DNA of 64,000 nucleotides, taken from the NCBI GenBank assembly GCA_009760855.2, contig WPIO01000028.1, forward strand, positions 737,001-801,000, written 5' to 3'. Shown one piece after another: positions 61,794 through 64,000 of this stretch. This DNA is from Cristatella mucedo (taxonomy: Eukaryota > Bryozoa > Phylactolaemata > Cristatellidae). The notes under the pieces were generated by a model. It ran no database searches and had not been told where the DNA came from. It was given only the letters and a program-made list of their open reading frames with translations. Made by a program: the position numbers and the translations under genes. Each line of letters begins with the position of its first letter. The first letter of the stretch is position 1.

Positions 61794-62677
61794 ACGGGGG
61801 GGGGGGGGGAAGCTCGTGTGCTTGGCCCCTTACACTGGGTTTACATGGGCAACTGTCCCTGCCACGGTGTGGAGGATACTTACAAAGCACGTTCACACAT
61901 TCACCCGAGGTAGGAAAGATTGACAAGCGGATTTTGGCATACTCACTACGACTGGCTTTTAGTTATGCCTACCGGAACAGCAGAATGCACAGCACACGAT
62001 AATGCATTGGCACTGAGAGCTAACAAAAAAAAAATTTTCCACGATATTTGGAAGAGCAGCTGGCTGATTGAAGTGATACAATTAGGTCTTTGCAAGCTGC
62101 CCGACGGCTGACCATTATGTTGCAAGTACATTAACTTCTTTATGAGTCACCATTCAAAGTCTGAGTCGAATGTCTCTCCTGCTCTTCTTCTTAGCTATGC
62201 ATTTCTATAATCCGGTCAACCAGGGTCCAATGCAAGGACCTGTCGTGAATGGCTCGATTAAATCAAGCTTGCTCTCGTTGGCCATGGTCGTGCTCCGGAT
62301 GTGGTAGGCCCGCGGCACCCCGGATTTGCAGTTGACTGTTTGTTACCCAATGTAATGTATCTCTGTAACTCTGCCAAGACCAAGTGGGTGTCCGCAGGTG
62401 AGTTTTCTGTAGCTCACTCGAAGATTAAGTTGCTGTAGGATTGGCAAGTACCCAGTCCAACTTACAGATGTCATTAGGCTTGGTCACAGCTAACGAGATC
62501 TTGCACCTACTCGCCAAAATCAGAGGGAAAATCAAGCAATCAGAAAGTGTGTGGCCAGTTAGCCGTGAAGACCCAGCTGGGTCATGAGCTGCCCTCAAAC
62601 CTCTGATTCAACTGATGCTCGTTCGACAGCTGCTTTGACGTTTGGCTGCTCGATACCACGACTGACTGCCCTGTTGA

Positions 62678-62767
62678 GTGGATTGTCTGCCACCCTGGTT
62701 TGACCCATGGGTTAAGGTACCTGTGGATTGTCTGCCACCCTGGTTTGACCCGTGGTTTAAGGTACCT
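62678..62767. repeat. two-copy tandem repeat, 45-base unit
   Basis: GTGGATTGTCTGCCACCCTG begins at 62,678 and 62,723. The units differ at two positions. Confidence 0.92.
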
Positions 62768-62795
62768 TCACCGTTTGAGGTCAAGCTGAATACGT

Positions 62796-62882
62796 TTGAT
62801 GACCCAGATTGTGGGCTTGAGCCCTTCGGCAAATGTGAAGCGCATGGATAGCGATTAAGCTCTATACAAATCAATTATATGC
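62796..62882 (+). mobile_element. SINE-A 3' half
   Basis: GATTGTGGGCTTGAGCCC (B-box region) followed by GTGAAGCGCATGGATAGCG and ATTAAGCTCTATACAAAT. The hairpin's second arm has lost several bases. The A-box half is missing. Confidence 0.75.
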
Positions 62883-63514
62883 ATTTCTTTAAATTTTCTC
62901 CAGTGTAATGGGCTACACATCGTTGCCTTAGATGTTTGAGGGGGTGGGAGGAGAGTTTATGCCACATTCGCCCCACCCCACCACCCTCACTACCCTCACC
63001 CGGTCATATTTCTATGCTTGGCCTTCGGTGCATCGAGTGTTGAGTGTGGCACTCGGCACCAATGACTAATGCAGTGCTTGTGAGCAAGCACCTGCATAGG
63101 TCATTTGCACATTAGCCACTGCCCAGCTGCCTGCTGGGAATTGCTCTTTATTCTCTGCCTAGCTGCTACGTCTGAAGAGCATTAATAACCCGTACTTGGC
63201 CATATCGTTTTGCTTTGCATAGTCTTAGTATGTACGTGAAGAACTCGTGGCTGTGCAGGCACCTGCTTGTTTGTGCACCCTTGCTGGGGAATCAAGACGA
63301 CTGCTCCAGGGACCACTACTGACCCACTGAGCACACCAAAAGTGCAAGCAGCTGCCATTCCGCACACTTCTAACCCACCTTGGTGAGGTCCACTGATTCT
63401 AGAGGGAAGTGATGCAGTTTTAGATGCTGTAAAGTAACTCGTGTGCATTCTAGAGGTAGAGAGTCACTCAACACCATCAGGCTTCCGGTGCTGCTCGAAT
63501 GCCCTCAATAAATA
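62883..63514. other. gene 3 intron 2, nothing recognised
   Basis: A purine/pyrimidine-skewed patch lies at 62,935-63,000. I see no gene. Confidence 0.4.
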
Positions 63515-63705
63515 ATAATAAATAAATAAATCTTAGCTGATTAAACAGCCTCTTTTTGTATAGCGACAGAAGAGCCTTTACGGCTATCACCACCGCTTGC
63601 AGTGGCGATAAAGGATCGCCCACCGCAGGATTCGAACCCACGACCTCGGGACCGAGGCCGTGAAAGCAACCGCCTTGCCTAGTGTGCCATTACGGATACT
63701 CGTTC
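63515..63705 (-). mobile_element. best-preserved SINE-B copy
   Basis: Read on the minus strand: AATGGCACACTAGGCAAGG (A-box region), GTCGTGGGTTCGAATCCTG (a canonical B box), GTGGTGATAGCCGTAAAGGC, CTTCTGTCGCTATACAAAAA, then AGAGGCTGTTTAATCAGC and a TATTTATTTATT end. Total length is about 180 bases. Its tail does not match the LINE hairpin. Confidence 0.92.
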
Positions 63706-64000
63706 TTCCATTTTCTGCCAGCTTTTTGCTGAGGTTCTGGGGCAATTAGCTTACTGGTGTAGTGGCGTATTTTGAAACACTTAAATTTCAAGCGCCCTGC
63801 TCGAGATTATTGAATCTATATCCTGTTGCTGAGCAAATTTCCTCACTCGGCGTACCTCTTCAAGGCGATACGGGAATCTGTATGCCAGTATATGGAATAA
63901 TAGAAATGTTTAGATTTTAAGGATCCCACTGGAGAACCTTGAACGACGATGGTAAGTGATCGAGTCGAATTGTTCGGCAGGGGACTCCCGACAGGTCTCA

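Larger units (their letters stand above)
61294..62794. other. gene 3 intron 2, first part
   Basis: It contains two GC-rich imperfect repeats (61,673-61,793), a run of thirteen G (61,797-61,809) and a 45-base tandem repeat (62,678-62,767). No exon with a phase-2 acceptor was recognised. Confidence 0.5.

Noticed and set aside
1-64000. CRISPR array, bacterial operon, prophage or integron
   Set aside because: No spaced identical repeats of that type, no ribosome-binding-site-led gene runs, and clear spliced animal genes throughout.

Overview
This is animal nuclear DNA, most likely from an invertebrate. It has spliced genes with GT-AG introns of 0.6-8 kb, Kozak-type starts and AATAAA signals. Hairpin-tailed L2/CR1-like LINEs, tRNA-headed SINEs and relics of hAT and Tc1/mariner transposons are everywhere. 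I cannot narrow the phylum. Only about 5% of the bases are host coding sequence, and all the host genes I support read on the + strand.

Three host genes can be assembled by matching exon phases. Gene 1 (1-~8,285) is the 3' end of a KAP-family P-loop NTPase gene that starts before the window. Its visible exons are 1-87, 3,069-3,258 and 7,437-7,518. Gene 2 (17,904-~39,600) is a complete paralogue with seven exons: 17,904-17,978, 24,946-25,282, 25,898-26,136, 30,314-31,978, 34,894-35,209, 37,049-37,238 and 38,724-38,826. Phases agree at every junction and give 974 codons plus a stop. The product resembles the membrane-inserted KAP domain of Kidins220/ARMS or NKPD1: Walker A at residues 109-116, about four membrane segments, and Walker B at 581-594. 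No ankyrin repeats are present. Gene 3 starts at 52,723 and shows two exons (52,723-52,806 and 61,202-61,293) of a WDR62/MAPKBP1-type WD40 scaffold, then runs off the window.

The window is organised by a tandem segmental duplication. Bases 1 to ~17,250 correspond to 35,123 to ~51,050. Each unit holds the last KAP exons, the 3' UTR and a long 3' flank. The similarity ends where the next gene's CpG-rich 5' region begins: gene 2's promoter side at 17,250 and gene 3's at 51,050. Because both copies are present, insertions in one can be checked against an empty site in the other. Three SINE-A insertions (6,281, 8,648 and 16,852) are only in copy 1. A bare LINE tail (39,638) and large LINEs (40,345 and 45,490) are only in copy 2.

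The repeat system has a clear internal logic. The abundant LINE encodes a reverse transcriptase (YADDTQLYL) and ends in a conserved hairpin plus an ATT-rich tail. SINE-A is a tRNA-like head joined directly to the same hairpin tail, so it very probably uses the LINE's machinery. SINE-B has a good B box but a different tail, so its partner is not seen here. An unidentified, partly conserved coding-like locus (about 15,350-16,470 and 45,330-47,590) is the least explained sequence in the window.
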